A model generated the notes under the pieces. The model had not been told where the DNA came from, ran no database searches, and saw only the letters and a program-made list of their open reading frames with translations. A stretch of 28,157 bases of DNA, taken from NCBI GenBank assembly GCA_964500645.1, contig CAZCOH010000017.1, forward strand, positions 1 through 28,157. Direction: 5' to 3'. Below, in pieces: positions 9,101 through 16,862 of this stretch; the stretch's first letter is position 1, and each line of letters begins with the position of its first letter. Made by a program: the position numbers and the translations under genes. This DNA comes from CAYFIW01 sp964500645 (GTDB taxonomy: Bacteria > Chloroflexota > Dehalococcoidia > Lucifugimonadales > UBA826).

Positions 9101-9583
9101 CTTGATCATCATACCGGAGCTTTCCCCAAGGGATTCAAAAAATTCTTTAGCTTCTTCAACAGTTACTGGCCTGTCTATGCCTTTTAAGACAGGCACACCG
9201 GCATCAGAGGCGGCCTTTCGAGCCCTTCCTTTATCACCAAACAATTCGATATGCTCAAGATTTGGTCCTATGAAAGCGATTCCTTCTTCATCACATCTCT
9301 TTGTAAAATCCGCATTCTCGGCCAGAAAACCATAACCAGGATGTATCGCGTCAACAGCATTTTCTTTAGCGATGTTTATGATTCCTTCAATATCTAAATA
9401 CGCGAAGACTCCTTGGCCTTCTAATTGGAATGATTCATCGGCGATTGTCCTATGTAGTGATTCCGAGTCATCTTCCGAAAAAACAGCAACCGTACTTATA
9501 CCTAAGTCACTCGATGCTCGCATAATCCGGATAGCAATTTCGCCTCTATTAGCGATTAATATTTTTTTAAATCCCATATTCAT
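6140..9583 (-). CDS. Single-chain biotin-dependent acyl-CoA carboxylase (BC-BCCP-CT)
   Basis: 1147 aa carrying all parts of an acyl-CoA carboxylase. The biotin carboxylase domain (about 1-450) shows KAVAGGGGRGS near 161-171, RRYQK (236-240) and ETNARLQVEH (296-305, with Thr and Ala in place of the common Met and Pro). An acidic, poorly conserved linker follows. The biotinyl domain (about 540-615) has EAMKMEH with Lys576 as the biotin site. The carboxyltransferase domain (about 640-1147) includes AWPTAEFAG. At the position of Streptomyces PccB Asp422 there is Gln1037 (AYGLGVQAM), so the substrate is probably neither acetyl- nor propionyl-CoA. Single-chain carboxylases with these domains are known, for example the mycobacterial long-chain acyl-CoA carboxylase. 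The ATG overlaps the upstream CoA-transferase stop as ATGA, so translation is likely coupled. Confidence 0.95.
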   Translation of the reverse strand: MNMGFKKILIANRGEIAIRIMRASSDLGISTVAVFSEDDSESLHRTIADESFQLEGQGVFAYLDIEGIINIAKENAVDAIHPGYGFLAENADFTKRCDEEGIAFIGPNLEHIELFGDKGRARKAASDAGVPVLKGIDRPVTVEEAKEFFESLGESSGMMIKAVAGGGGRGSRAVLKASELERAFKRCTSEARNAFGNGDLYVEQFIGKARHIEIQILGDKNGNIIDLGERECSVQRRYQKIVEIAPAPNLSDEMRSKIINAARELASSVNYSNLGTFEFLVDVNARDDEPGFAFIETNARLQVEHTVTEEVTGVDIVQTQILLAQGSTLDELGLDYSGVGTPRGYAIQNRINMETLSPDGIVRPSGGTLRSYEAPSGPGVRTDGFGYAGYTTSPSFDSLLAKVITHSTNPNFEVAVQRSLRALSEFRIEGVDTNIPFLVNVLNHSDFFDGSVHTRWVDENVATLAKEPEADGPKKWVETQEVSIATEATQQASPLTGTAPVMVDAANPLALFDYDRQVKDTQKVAESGEDTSDVMQGPDGTVGIAAPIQGTIIQISVKEGDEIRAGQELLIMEAMKMEHVIKADTSGIVKKINVSEGDIIVEGHPLAFVQETDLGESELQVEDDVDLDYIRPDLAEAYERHAYTLDENRPEAVAKRYGRGYRMPRENISQLVDEGTFKEYGPLVVARQHQRRTDEELRQQTPADGLVAGIGSINGKKFSPDRARAMVLSYDYTVLAGTQGGRNHYKQDRMFELAERFKLPVVFFTEGGGGRPGDDRTGPGVAFDTHTFTAFSQLSGWVPLIGVTNGRCFAGNTALLACCDVIIATENSTIAMGGPAMVESGGLGVYTPEELGPMSFQVPNGVVDILVKDESEAVEAAKKYLSYFQGPIDEWEAPDQRKLRHIVPENRMRLYDMREIIETIADKGSVLEIREKFGIGVITSFIRVEGKPMGVIANNPHHIAGAIDSDGADKGARFVQLCDAFDIPILSLMDCPGMMVGPDVESTALVRHCVRMFNAGANLTTPMFLNVVRKAYGLGVQAMCGASSFMGFFSVAWPTAEFAGMAIEGSVKLGYRKELEAIEDPEERLAEYQRRVDRAYHNAKAVNASAGYGIDDVIDPADTRSWIVMGLNSVPPTPERTTKKYPFIDTW

Positions 9584-11973
9584 TTATACCTTTCATAGTC
9601 ATAAATAGTGCCTGTAACTAATTTTTCAACCAGCGACTGATATTCTTCGCCATCTATACCAAGATATTCACTTAGAACTTCTTGACTGTGTTCTCCAAAA
9701 CAAGGAGCGTGAGAAACTTCTGAGGATTTACCACTTCCAAACTTCCACCATCTAGTCGGTAGAAGATTTACTCCAGTTTCCGGATGGTTGATATCCGAAA
9801 CAAATCCCCTGGATTGAAAATTTTCCTCCCCTTTCGTGTACATTTCATAAGGAGAAAGTACTTTTGCAGCACATCCATTTATATCGTTAACCATAGTTTC
9901 TACAGTGTCTGCACTGTATGCTGCAGCCCACGCCGCTACCAAATCATCAAGTGCATCCTCATTATTTTTACGGCCAGCATTATCTTTAAATCTATCATCT
10001 TCAGAAAGATCCAAGAATCTGGAAAATTTGTTCCAAGATTCATCCGTGTCGATTGCTAACGCAACCCATTCCCCATCTTCTGCCATATAAACATTATGGG
10101 GTGCATATATGGGATGCTTATTTCCTGTTGGCCTGGGTATCGTTCCTGTCGTCTGGTAATCTCCTAAGGCATCACCTACTACCATGGTCATAGCCTCTAT
10201 CATGGAACCCTCAATTCTTTGCCCCTGCCCTGTTCTATCCCTATTATTGATGGCAGCCAATATACATGAAACTATGAAATATCCGGATACCGGATCAGGA
10301 ATCATCCCGCCAGTGTTCATTCCCTGGTCCCCCTCGTATCCATGAACTGATGAGAGGCCGGACATCGGTTCGGTGGTACCACCATTACCAGGATATTCCT
10401 GATAAGGACCTGTAGCACCGAAGGCTGACAGTGATGCATATATCATGCCAGGTTTTTTCTTCTCCAAATTTTCTTGAGTCACACCCCATTTACCCATAAC
10501 TTTCGGCGTGAAATTATCCACAACCACATCGAACTCAGGAACAAGATCCCAAAATATTTTTTGACCCTCTTCCGTACTCATATTTAAAGTGATTGCTCTT
10601 TTATTTAAATTGGCCGAGTTATATAAACCCTGTGTGTTTAAAGGGTGCTGCGGGATAGAATCATTCCGCACTCCTTCCATAATTTCCCTCTTACCAGACC
10701 TTCGCCACACATCAGGTCTATGTGGAGCCTCTATTTGCACCACGTCTGCACCAAGGAAACCCAATAGTTCTGTTGCAAAAGGACCTGACCAAGCATGGGC
10801 AAACGTAAGTACCTTTATCCCTGACAATGGTCCATCTGGTGAGACCTCGCCATTCGCTTCTAAGGGTCGAATCTTAATAGGTCTATCCATATCCATTGAT
10901 CCCGCGTGGTGATCAATATCTGGCGCTGCATTATGTAAAGACCAATCTAAAGATGAAAGTTTGGCAGGGGGACCGGGAAATTTGATTTTTTCGCCATTTA
11001 GTTCAGTCTCTACAAAGTATTCCCTGTCTTTCAAATGCTCACAATTGTAGACGTCAGACATATCACGAACCATTCCGCAAATGGACCGCAACTTAGCAAG
11101 TCCATGAAAAAGTTCTGCCCTATCCTTATCCAAAATTGCTCCAGCCGCAGCAGCAGCAACGTCTCCTACTTTCGGATTTCCATGACGCCCTAAATCCACA
11201 ATCAAATCCTCGTCGTAGGCGAAATCGTCTAACCCCATAACTTTCATGGATTCAGTCCAATTTCTGAAATCCCCCAGTCCAAAATTAATCAAACCATCTC
11301 TAGCCTGCCATAACGGCCTGGGCACACCACGGGGAGGTGCACCTAGTACACCTCTGGAGTCTCCTCTATTATCAAAAATTGCCTGGATACTCCACGGATG
11401 ATTCATGACCGCTAAGGCTTCAACTTCACTTAGGTCTATCAGATCTCCGATTCCGTTAAGGCGCACTCGGTGTAGAACAGCGGCAGCCGTTATAAATCCG
11501 GAAACCCCGGCGGCGTACGATGTTAAAGTATTGGGTAGCTGGAGAGGCGGTTCATCTTCAAGAACATTAATATAGGAAAATCCAGTTCTAGCACATGCCG
11601 TGAGATTATTACCACTCACTCCAACGAGATTTCCGTCCATCCCATGGGGAGTAACAGACAAATGAACCGTGCTTTTGCTTTTGTTATCTCGAACCAATCT
11701 ATACAAAACACTTGTAGGATCCACATCGTCTGTGACAACCACATCACTAGTTTTAATAAATTTGGTAATCTCTGATTCATCTTCACAAACCACAGATTTT
11801 TTATTCCAATTTATATATGAATGTAAAACTTCTTGATTTCTAAGAGTGTGACCTTTCGAATCCTCAACCATAATGACTTCTGCGCCAAAATCACCAAATA
11901 AACGTGCGGCATAGGCACCAGACATTCGTTTGGAAAGATCTAATACTCTGACATCATCAAAAGCTAAAGCCAT
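9580..11973 (-). CDS. Double-length CaiB/BaiF family (family III) CoA-transferase
   Basis: 797 aa, about twice the usual 380-420 aa, built as two tandem family III CoA-transferase domains. The first (about 1-370) begins VRVLDLSKRMSGAYAARL; the second (about 381-797) begins GIKVLTFAHAWSGPFATEL and keeps longer family stretches such as GMIYASLSAFGATGPY. Family III enzymes move CoA between acids through an aspartyl-CoA intermediate. The catalytic Asp motif is present in the first half (Asp180, LIDLSEVEA), while the second half has Glu588 at the matching place (RIEGSMIEA), 408 residues later. Known members work as interlocked dimers, so this chain may be a covalent pseudo-dimer (inference). It heads an operon with the carboxylase, suggesting that it activates the acid which the carboxylase then carboxylates. 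The ribosome-binding site is weak (GGAG, 13 bases away). Confidence 0.93.
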   Translation of the reverse strand: MALAFDDVRVLDLSKRMSGAYAARLFGDFGAEVIMVEDSKGHTLRNQEVLHSYINWNKKSVVCEDESEITKFIKTSDVVVTDDVDPTSVLYRLVRDNKSKSTVHLSVTPHGMDGNLVGVSGNNLTACARTGFSYINVLEDEPPLQLPNTLTSYAAGVSGFITAAAVLHRVRLNGIGDLIDLSEVEALAVMNHPWSIQAIFDNRGDSRGVLGAPPRGVPRPLWQARDGLINFGLGDFRNWTESMKVMGLDDFAYDEDLIVDLGRHGNPKVGDVAAAAAGAILDKDRAELFHGLAKLRSICGMVRDMSDVYNCEHLKDREYFVETELNGEKIKFPGPPAKLSSLDWSLHNAAPDIDHHAGSMDMDRPIKIRPLEANGEVSPDGPLSGIKVLTFAHAWSGPFATELLGFLGADVVQIEAPHRPDVWRRSGKREIMEGVRNDSIPQHPLNTQGLYNSANLNKRAITLNMSTEEGQKIFWDLVPEFDVVVDNFTPKVMGKWGVTQENLEKKKPGMIYASLSAFGATGPYQEYPGNGGTTEPMSGLSSVHGYEGDQGMNTGGMIPDPVSGYFIVSCILAAINNRDRTGQGQRIEGSMIEAMTMVVGDALGDYQTTGTIPRPTGNKHPIYAPHNVYMAEDGEWVALAIDTDESWNKFSRFLDLSEDDRFKDNAGRKNNEDALDDLVAAWAAAYSADTVETMVNDINGCAAKVLSPYEMYTKGEENFQSRGFVSDINHPETGVNLLPTRWWKFGSGKSSEVSHAPCFGEHSQEVLSEYLGIDGEEYQSLVEKLVTGTIYDYERYK

Positions 11974-12007
11974 TAACTAATTTCTTCTCCGTATGAAATG
12001 TTTATGA

Positions 12008-12013
12008 ATTATA
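12008..12013 (-). promoter_or_regulatory. Candidate -10 box for the CoA-transferase/carboxylase operon
   Basis: The minus strand reads TATAAT, with TTGCAA 19 bases further upstream (12033-12038). It would give a leader of about 28-30 bases before the ATG at 11973. The spacing is slightly long. Confidence 0.4.
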
Positions 12014-12229
12014 GGTTGAGTGTTGTGGCATTTTGCAATCGCACACTAGCCGATACATTCTAAGGTTAAACCACCGAAGTTGGCGAGCCCTCTCGAGTCC
12101 TAACCAATTAAATGTAAATGTTAAGGATTTAACATAGAAGATATTGAACTTGGAAACGCATATAAGCAAATATTGCCAGGGGATATTTACCACTCGTGAC
12201 AAAAAAGGAACCTTTTCATATTGATGTAA

Positions 12230-13261
12230 TTAAGAAACTCTTTTATAAATTTGAACTCTATGCCGGTTACTTTCAGTTACATACAATCTTCCCTGGGAAT
12301 CTAACTTTACTGAAGTAGGCCCCCAGAAAAATTTCTCCGTATGAGCTGATTCATCGTAGGCATCGCCTCCAAATTGAGACAACTCCGGTTCTAAGTTAGC
12401 TGTCTGTCGTGTCTTAAATTCTTCCTGATTAGAAACGTAGGCTTCTTCAGCCCATTTTGAGAGATCAGACTCACCTCTCAATTTAGTGACAAAATTTCCA
12501 GACTGATCCAAAATCTGTACACGTTCGTTGCCCCAGTCTGCTACGTATATGAATCCATCCTCATCCACGGCCACACTGGAAGGATTTACAAATTCGCCGT
12601 CATTACTCCCCTCGCTACCATACCTCGCAACGAATTCACCTTCACCAGAAAATTTGACTACTCCATGGTTTCCCCAGTCAGCAACATATATAAAACCGTC
12701 ATTGTTGACGGTGAGTCCCCAGGGCAAATTTAAATTTTCTGAGTGGCTACCTGAATCTCCAAAGCTAAACAGGAATTCACCATCTTTAGTGTATTTTTGC
12801 ACTCGATTATTCAAATGATCTGCGACATAGACATCATCATTTTTATCTATAGCTAATCCACTTGGGCCAACAAATTCACCAGGACCACTTCCTGACCTTC
12901 CCCAATGTGTCTGATATTTGCCATCATTGCTGTAAACAGTGATCCTATTTATTTCTTCATCACTGACATACACATTACCCTCTGAATCCGCATCCATGCC
13001 GCAAGGCATTTGGTACTGTCCGGGGCCGTTACCAAAAGAACCGTAGTCAAGGTAAAACTGACCATCCACATCATATATATTAGTTCTAGTCTGATACACA
13101 GCCGGTCTGTATCCTTTACTAACAGTATGTATTTTCCCGTCTTTACTGATAGCTGTATCAACTGGAAACATAAATCCTCGTCCGGTCATGACACAGATAC
13201 CGATTGTGTGGCTGTACTCGATCACCCTGTTTGATGTAATTAGATCTTCTTTTGTCGTCAT
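12230..13261 (-). CDS. NHL-repeat beta-propeller protein
   Basis: 343 aa composed of about six NHL-type blades. The clear ones share a pattern of G-P-G-x-F, then P-x-G-x-A-x-D, then G-x-(I/V)-Y-V-A-D and N-x-R-V-Q. Examples are DVYVADHLNNRVQKY and two copies of GFIYVADWGN; a diverged first blade lies at about 30-70 and the last ends with RHRVQIY. An insert of about 50 charged residues separates blades five and six. No signal peptide or membrane segment is visible, so it appears cytoplasmic unless exported unusually. NHL propellers bind proteins, RNA or small molecules, and some act as lyases; no catalytic residues can be assigned here. The ATG follows AAGGG by seven bases. It lies 30 bases after the DUF1800 gene, in the same operon. 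Confidence 0.88.
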   Translation of the reverse strand: MTTKEDLITSNRVIEYSHTIGICVMTGRGFMFPVDTAISKDGKIHTVSKGYRPAVYQTRTNIYDVDGQFYLDYGSFGNGPGQYQMPCGMDADSEGNVYVSDEEINRITVYSNDGKYQTHWGRSGSGPGEFVGPSGLAIDKNDDVYVADHLNNRVQKYTKDGEFLFSFGDSGSHSENLNLPWGLTVNNDGFIYVADWGNHGVVKFSGEGEFVARYGSEGSNDGEFVNPSSVAVDEDGFIYVADWGNERVQILDQSGNFVTKLRGESDLSKWAEEAYVSNQEEFKTRQTANLEPELSQFGGDAYDESAHTEKFFWGPTSVKLDSQGRLYVTESNRHRVQIYKRVS

Positions 13262-13291
13262 GGAGACACCCTTATATAGCTTATTAGGCCT

Positions 13292-14740
13292 TTAATTCCG
13301 TTGATATTCTGGTACAGATCCTATAAGTCCAAGCACTTTCGTAATCTTATCTTCGGCTTCTGACCTTGATTCTATTTTGTCAGTTTCATCAATACCAATC
13401 TCTTTAGCAAAATCGACTAAGACATCTTTTATATAATCCGTAACTTCTATGGCTCCTAATTGGTCCAGGCAATAGTCCACACATGTTTCCGATGAAAGAA
13501 ACTGATCTTCCGTATCTAAGATATTATTTACGAGGGTCTTAATACCCATCTTTTCCAGGTCCCCTAGATGTTTTGCAGAAAAATTTACACGTTCTGTCAT
13601 GGAGCCCGTTTCAATCCACTCAAGACCTTGATGCCATCCTTCAACGGATGGAGGGGCAGAAAGTAATTGTCCCATCCACCCGGATTGGGTATTTCTTGCA
13701 ACGATTTCGGAGCTCGGATACGCAAATTCATCTGTTATTCTCAAGACGCTCGTCACTAGTTCAATTGGACTTTTTATCTTCTTATATCTGCAATCTTCCG
13801 ATTTAAAAAAATCGGAATTGAAAAGAACTTCTAGCATCCCAGATATGCTATGGCCAGTGTCGAAATAAGCCTTTTCTAGAATATTAATAGCATTCATATC
13901 CTGTGGATCCGTATGAGGCCACTGTGTAACAGGAGGCTCATCAGCAACGAAAAAATGATATAAATGCCTCGATATAAATCTTGCTGTTGCAGGTTGTTCA
14001 CAGATTATTCTGATTACATCTTCGCCATTAAAATTGCCTGTTTCACCCAAAAAAGTTTTTTCACCATTATCATGATCAGCCTCATCGTACTGATAGCGCC
14101 AGGCTATTTTCCCATAGGGATAAATTGAGTTTCTAATAGACAATTCGTTTGTATATACAGGATTGTCTACAGTCCATCCAGTGAACGCTCTTGAACATTC
14201 TTTTATGTCATCCTCTGTGTAATTACCAACACCCATCGAGAATAATTCCAGTAGCTCTCTACCATAATTCTCATTAATCGCGCCTTTATGGTTGTGGATA
14301 TTATCCAGCCATATGATCATCGCCGGATCCCGTGACAACTCTAGTAGCAAGTTATCTAGAGTCCCCATGCCATGTCTACGAAACATTCGTATTTGATCGC
14401 CAAGCACCTTTCCGTTATTGACTTTGGCATATCCGGTGGCAAAAATGTTATTCCAAAAAAACGACATCTTTTCTTGCAGGGGTTGTTGTGAGCAAACTAA
14501 TCTATAAAGAGCGTATGAGCCAAACCCGTTCAGGTCATGGTTTGTACCTTGATCAGGAAAATAACGTCTCACCAAGGCATCATTTATATCTGAAGAACCT
14601 TGTGGATGGATTAGTTGATTTACTGTTTCCTCATAACCAAGTTTCGTATATTCTTCCAGGGTAGATTTGGTGGATCCAAACCCGGCTCTGCGAAAAAGAT
14701 GCCCCATTAACCTGACTTCACTACCTTGATCAATCATCAT
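13292..14740 (-). CDS. DUF1800 family protein
   Basis: The family is recognised from HLFRRAGFGST near residues 14-24, FFWNNIFATG near 95-104, MFRRHGMGTLDNLLLELSRD near 119-138, GRELLELFSMGVG near 160-172 and a later AFTGW. The start is placed at the ATG pair 14735-14740 because GGAGGG lies at 14746-14751, five or eight bases away; an upstream ATG at 14764 has no such site. That gives 482 aa. The function of DUF1800 is unknown. Members are commonly encoded beside DUF1501 proteins and often carry export signals. Here neither is seen: there is no hydrophobic N-terminus and the partner gene is the NHL propeller 30 bases downstream. Upstream is rlmN with a 166-base gap. Confidence 0.9.
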   Translation of the reverse strand: MMIDQGSEVRLMGHLFRRAGFGSTKSTLEEYTKLGYEETVNQLIHPQGSSDINDALVRRYFPDQGTNHDLNGFGSYALYRLVCSQQPLQEKMSFFWNNIFATGYAKVNNGKVLGDQIRMFRRHGMGTLDNLLLELSRDPAMIIWLDNIHNHKGAINENYGRELLELFSMGVGNYTEDDIKECSRAFTGWTVDNPVYTNELSIRNSIYPYGKIAWRYQYDEADHDNGEKTFLGETGNFNGEDVIRIICEQPATARFISRHLYHFFVADEPPVTQWPHTDPQDMNAINILEKAYFDTGHSISGMLEVLFNSDFFKSEDCRYKKIKSPIELVTSVLRITDEFAYPSSEIVARNTQSGWMGQLLSAPPSVEGWHQGLEWIETGSMTERVNFSAKHLGDLEKMGIKTLVNNILDTEDQFLSSETCVDYCLDQLGAIEVTDYIKDVLVDFAKEIGIDETDKIESRSEAEDKITKVLGLIGSVPEYQRN

Positions 14741-14906
14741 CAACGCCCTCCATTGGCTTAACATCGTTAATCATAATTAGCAACTTTGTGGGCATATTAC
14801 CACTACTATGACGCTGAAAGCACGTATCTACTTTGCCCCAGATTTACCCAATCGCAATTGGAACAATAAATAGAAATGAATCTATGAGCAAACAAGCGTA
14901 CATATA

Positions 14907-16031
14907 TCAGTTTTCCAATACTCTGGCACGTAACTGTCCGCAACCCGCGTTTATATCTATACCTTTTTCCATTCGAACAGTTGAAGGTATTCCAAATTCC
15001 TGAAGTCCTACCTGAAATTCTTTTGCGTTTCCCAGGTCAGTTCTTTCATAAGGTCCATCACCTGTTGGATTAACCGGGATCAGATTTACATGGCAAAGGA
15101 GTCCACGAAGCAATACACCCAACTTGTGAGACTGAGTTACCGAATCATTCTGACCCTTAAGAAGCACATATTCAAAGAATATTCGCCGATTAGTCCTAAG
15201 TACGTAATCTTTACACGCCTCTATTAAATCCGCGATGGGATATCTCTTATTTATAGGCATGGTTTGCGATCGTGTCGCGTCGTCCGGCGCATGAAGTGAC
15301 ACGGCAAGATTTACCTGTATGTCTTCTTTGGCAAGCTTTTCTATTTCTGGAATCAAACCCACAGTTGAGACAGTTATATGCCTGGCTCCAATACTTAAAC
15401 CTTGTCCATCATTTAATACTCTTATCGCATTAAGGGTATTATTGTAATTGGCCAAGGGCTCTCCCATACCCATGAAAACAACGTTTGTAACTCCTTGTAA
15501 CTCTCCTTTGGTTCTTTTGCCTAGTTCGATCTCTTCTTGATCTTCACCTCTAGCTATAATATCCATTTCGATAACCTGATCGACAATTTCAGAAACTCGC
15601 AGATTACGTCGGAACCCTTGTTGACCTGTAGCACAGAAGGTACATCCAAGTGCACATCCAGCCTGAGTTGAAACGCATACAGTTTTCCTGTTTTTTCGAT
15701 GTCCATCCGGTTCATATCGCATTAAGACCGTTTCTATCAGTTCCCCATCATGTAACTTGAATAATTTTTTAGTAGTTGAAGAATCAGAAGTTGTAAGAGA
15801 AGTTTCCACCGAGAGTGGGCTGATAGTAAATTGGGTATCCAAAGATTTTCTCAATGGCTTACTTAACGTTGTAATCTCCCCAAAATCCCTCACCCCATCC
15901 TTGTATAGGGAACGCCACACTTGATCGGCACGGTATTTTTTATCGCCCCGGTCGATAAATTCCTTGATGAGGTCTTTGTGGGACAAATCCAGAATAGACG
16001 GATTCGTTTGTGTTTCTTTTATATTCATCAT
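14907..16031 (-). CDS. rlmN: 23S rRNA (adenine-2503-C2)-methyltransferase RlmN
   Basis: 374 aa radical-SAM enzyme that methylates C2 of A2503 in 23S rRNA, and A37 of some tRNAs, using S-adenosylmethionine both as radical source and as methyl donor. The cluster motif is Cys126-x3-Cys130-x2-Cys133 (CALGCTFCATG), followed by FRRNL. The mechanistic C-terminal cysteine is Cys364 (INAGCGQLRARV), and GMGEPLANY is also conserved. The length is normal. The start is one of two adjacent ATGs (16026-16031) with a weak ribosome-binding site. It follows the esterase gene by 40 bases and may share its transcript. As the only housekeeping gene here, it is the best one for placing the organism. Confidence 0.98.
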   Translation of the reverse strand: MMNIKETQTNPSILDLSHKDLIKEFIDRGDKKYRADQVWRSLYKDGVRDFGEITTLSKPLRKSLDTQFTISPLSVETSLTTSDSSTTKKLFKLHDGELIETVLMRYEPDGHRKNRKTVCVSTQAGCALGCTFCATGQQGFRRNLRVSEIVDQVIEMDIIARGEDQEEIELGKRTKGELQGVTNVVFMGMGEPLANYNNTLNAIRVLNDGQGLSIGARHITVSTVGLIPEIEKLAKEDIQVNLAVSLHAPDDATRSQTMPINKRYPIADLIEACKDYVLRTNRRIFFEYVLLKGQNDSVTQSHKLGVLLRGLLCHVNLIPVNPTGDGPYERTDLGNAKEFQVGLQEFGIPSTVRMEKGIDINAGCGQLRARVLEN

Positions 16032-16071
16032 CCCGAAGTTATTGAATTGTGAAATTTGATCTGAATGGATC

Positions 16072-16710
16072 TCACAGGGTAGTCACCCAGTTGGAAAAAT
16101 CCGCTAAACATTCCATATTTATTTCGTGGGCCATATCGTATTCCGTATACACCACAGTATGACCCGCATGTTCTAAAGTGTCTCTGGTATATTGGCCAAA
16201 TTTCGGAGCGAAAATTGGATCATTTAAACCCTGAGAAATAAAAAATTTTATTGAGGCTTTGGAAGTTGATGGTTCACTTTCGATAAGCACACTAAATCCA
16301 GCAACAGATTTGAATACATGTCGTCCGTTTATAGCTACATGGATCGCCATCATTCCGCCCTGAGAAAACCCTGCAAGAATAATATCTTCACTTAGAAAAT
16401 TATATGTCTTGCATATATGGTCGATAGTCAGTTCAAGTTTTTCTGTGGACTGTAATAACTCATCCTGATAATCATCATCTTGATATTCGTACCAACGAAA
16501 AGCAGGCAGGTCAGATTCACCTGGCAATCTGTTGGGAGCATTTACAAAAAAATAGCAATAATTTTGAGTGTCAAGAAAGGACACCAAATCTGCCCTGCTT
16601 ACCATATTACTACTATATCCATGAAGAAAAATGATTGGCTGTACAGGATTTTTAACTTCGTTATTCTCTGGAAATACAGCGGCGTATGGTAAATGGTAAT
16701 TATCGACCAT
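16072..16710 (-). CDS. Alpha/beta-hydrolase, phospholipase/carboxylesterase-like
   Basis: 212 aa small serine hydrolase. The sequence shows the oxyanion-region motif FLHGY near 28-32, nucleophile Ser116 in GFSQGG, Asp164 in GLNDPIF and His195 in MAHEI, a complete triad in the order of the phospholipase/carboxylesterase family (YpfH/EstB-like). No signal peptide is visible, so it is likely cytoplasmic, acting on short-chain esters or thioesters. The ATG at 16708-16710 is preferred because AAGGTG lies six bases before it; a GTG at 16719 in frame overlaps that site. It starts 152 bases from the divergent gamma-glutamyltransferase-family gene and is followed by rlmN after 40 bases. Confidence 0.9.
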   Translation of the reverse strand: MVDNYHLPYAAVFPENNEVKNPVQPIIFLHGYSSNMVSRADLVSFLDTQNYCYFFVNAPNRLPGESDLPAFRWYEYQDDDYQDELLQSTEKLELTIDHICKTYNFLSEDIILAGFSQGGMMAIHVAINGRHVFKSVAGFSVLIESEPSTSKASIKFFISQGLNDPIFAPKFGQYTRDTLEHAGHTVVYTEYDMAHEINMECLADFSNWVTTL

Positions 16711-16852
16711 GTTATTCACCTTAGTTACGAAATTTGTTTAGTATTCGGATTATCACATTTTCCGTAAATCTGTTATAAATCAAATTCACCTTAACCATCA
16801 CAGACATATTAATACCGTTCACTGATATAAAGTAATATAAAACACCCAAATT

Positions 16853-16856
16853 GGAG
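16853..16856 (+). promoter_or_regulatory. Ribosome-binding site deciding the TTG start of the GGT-family gene
   Basis: GGAG six bases before TTG 16863. The alternative TTG at 16851 overlaps this site and has none of its own. Confidence 0.6.
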
Positions 16857-16862
16857 TCTAAT

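Noticed and set aside
8913..9335. 140-residue plus-strand open frame opposite the biotin carboxylase domain
   Set aside because: It lies fully within strongly conserved coding sequence of the other strand; a codon-bias shadow.
12060..12110. tRNA-like stretch containing TCGAGTCC
   Set aside because: The flanking bases do not form a T stem and no anticodon or acceptor arm can be folded around it.
12002..12202. 66-residue minus-strand open frame between the NHL and CoA-transferase genes
   Set aside because: No ribosome-binding site, no recognisable motif, and it overlaps the likely promoter of the downstream operon; probably chance.
12200..12217. Terminator after the NHL gene (AAAAGGTTCCTTTT on the minus strand)
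   Set aside because: The stem is at most five A/T-rich pairs with a four-base loop; too weak to call.
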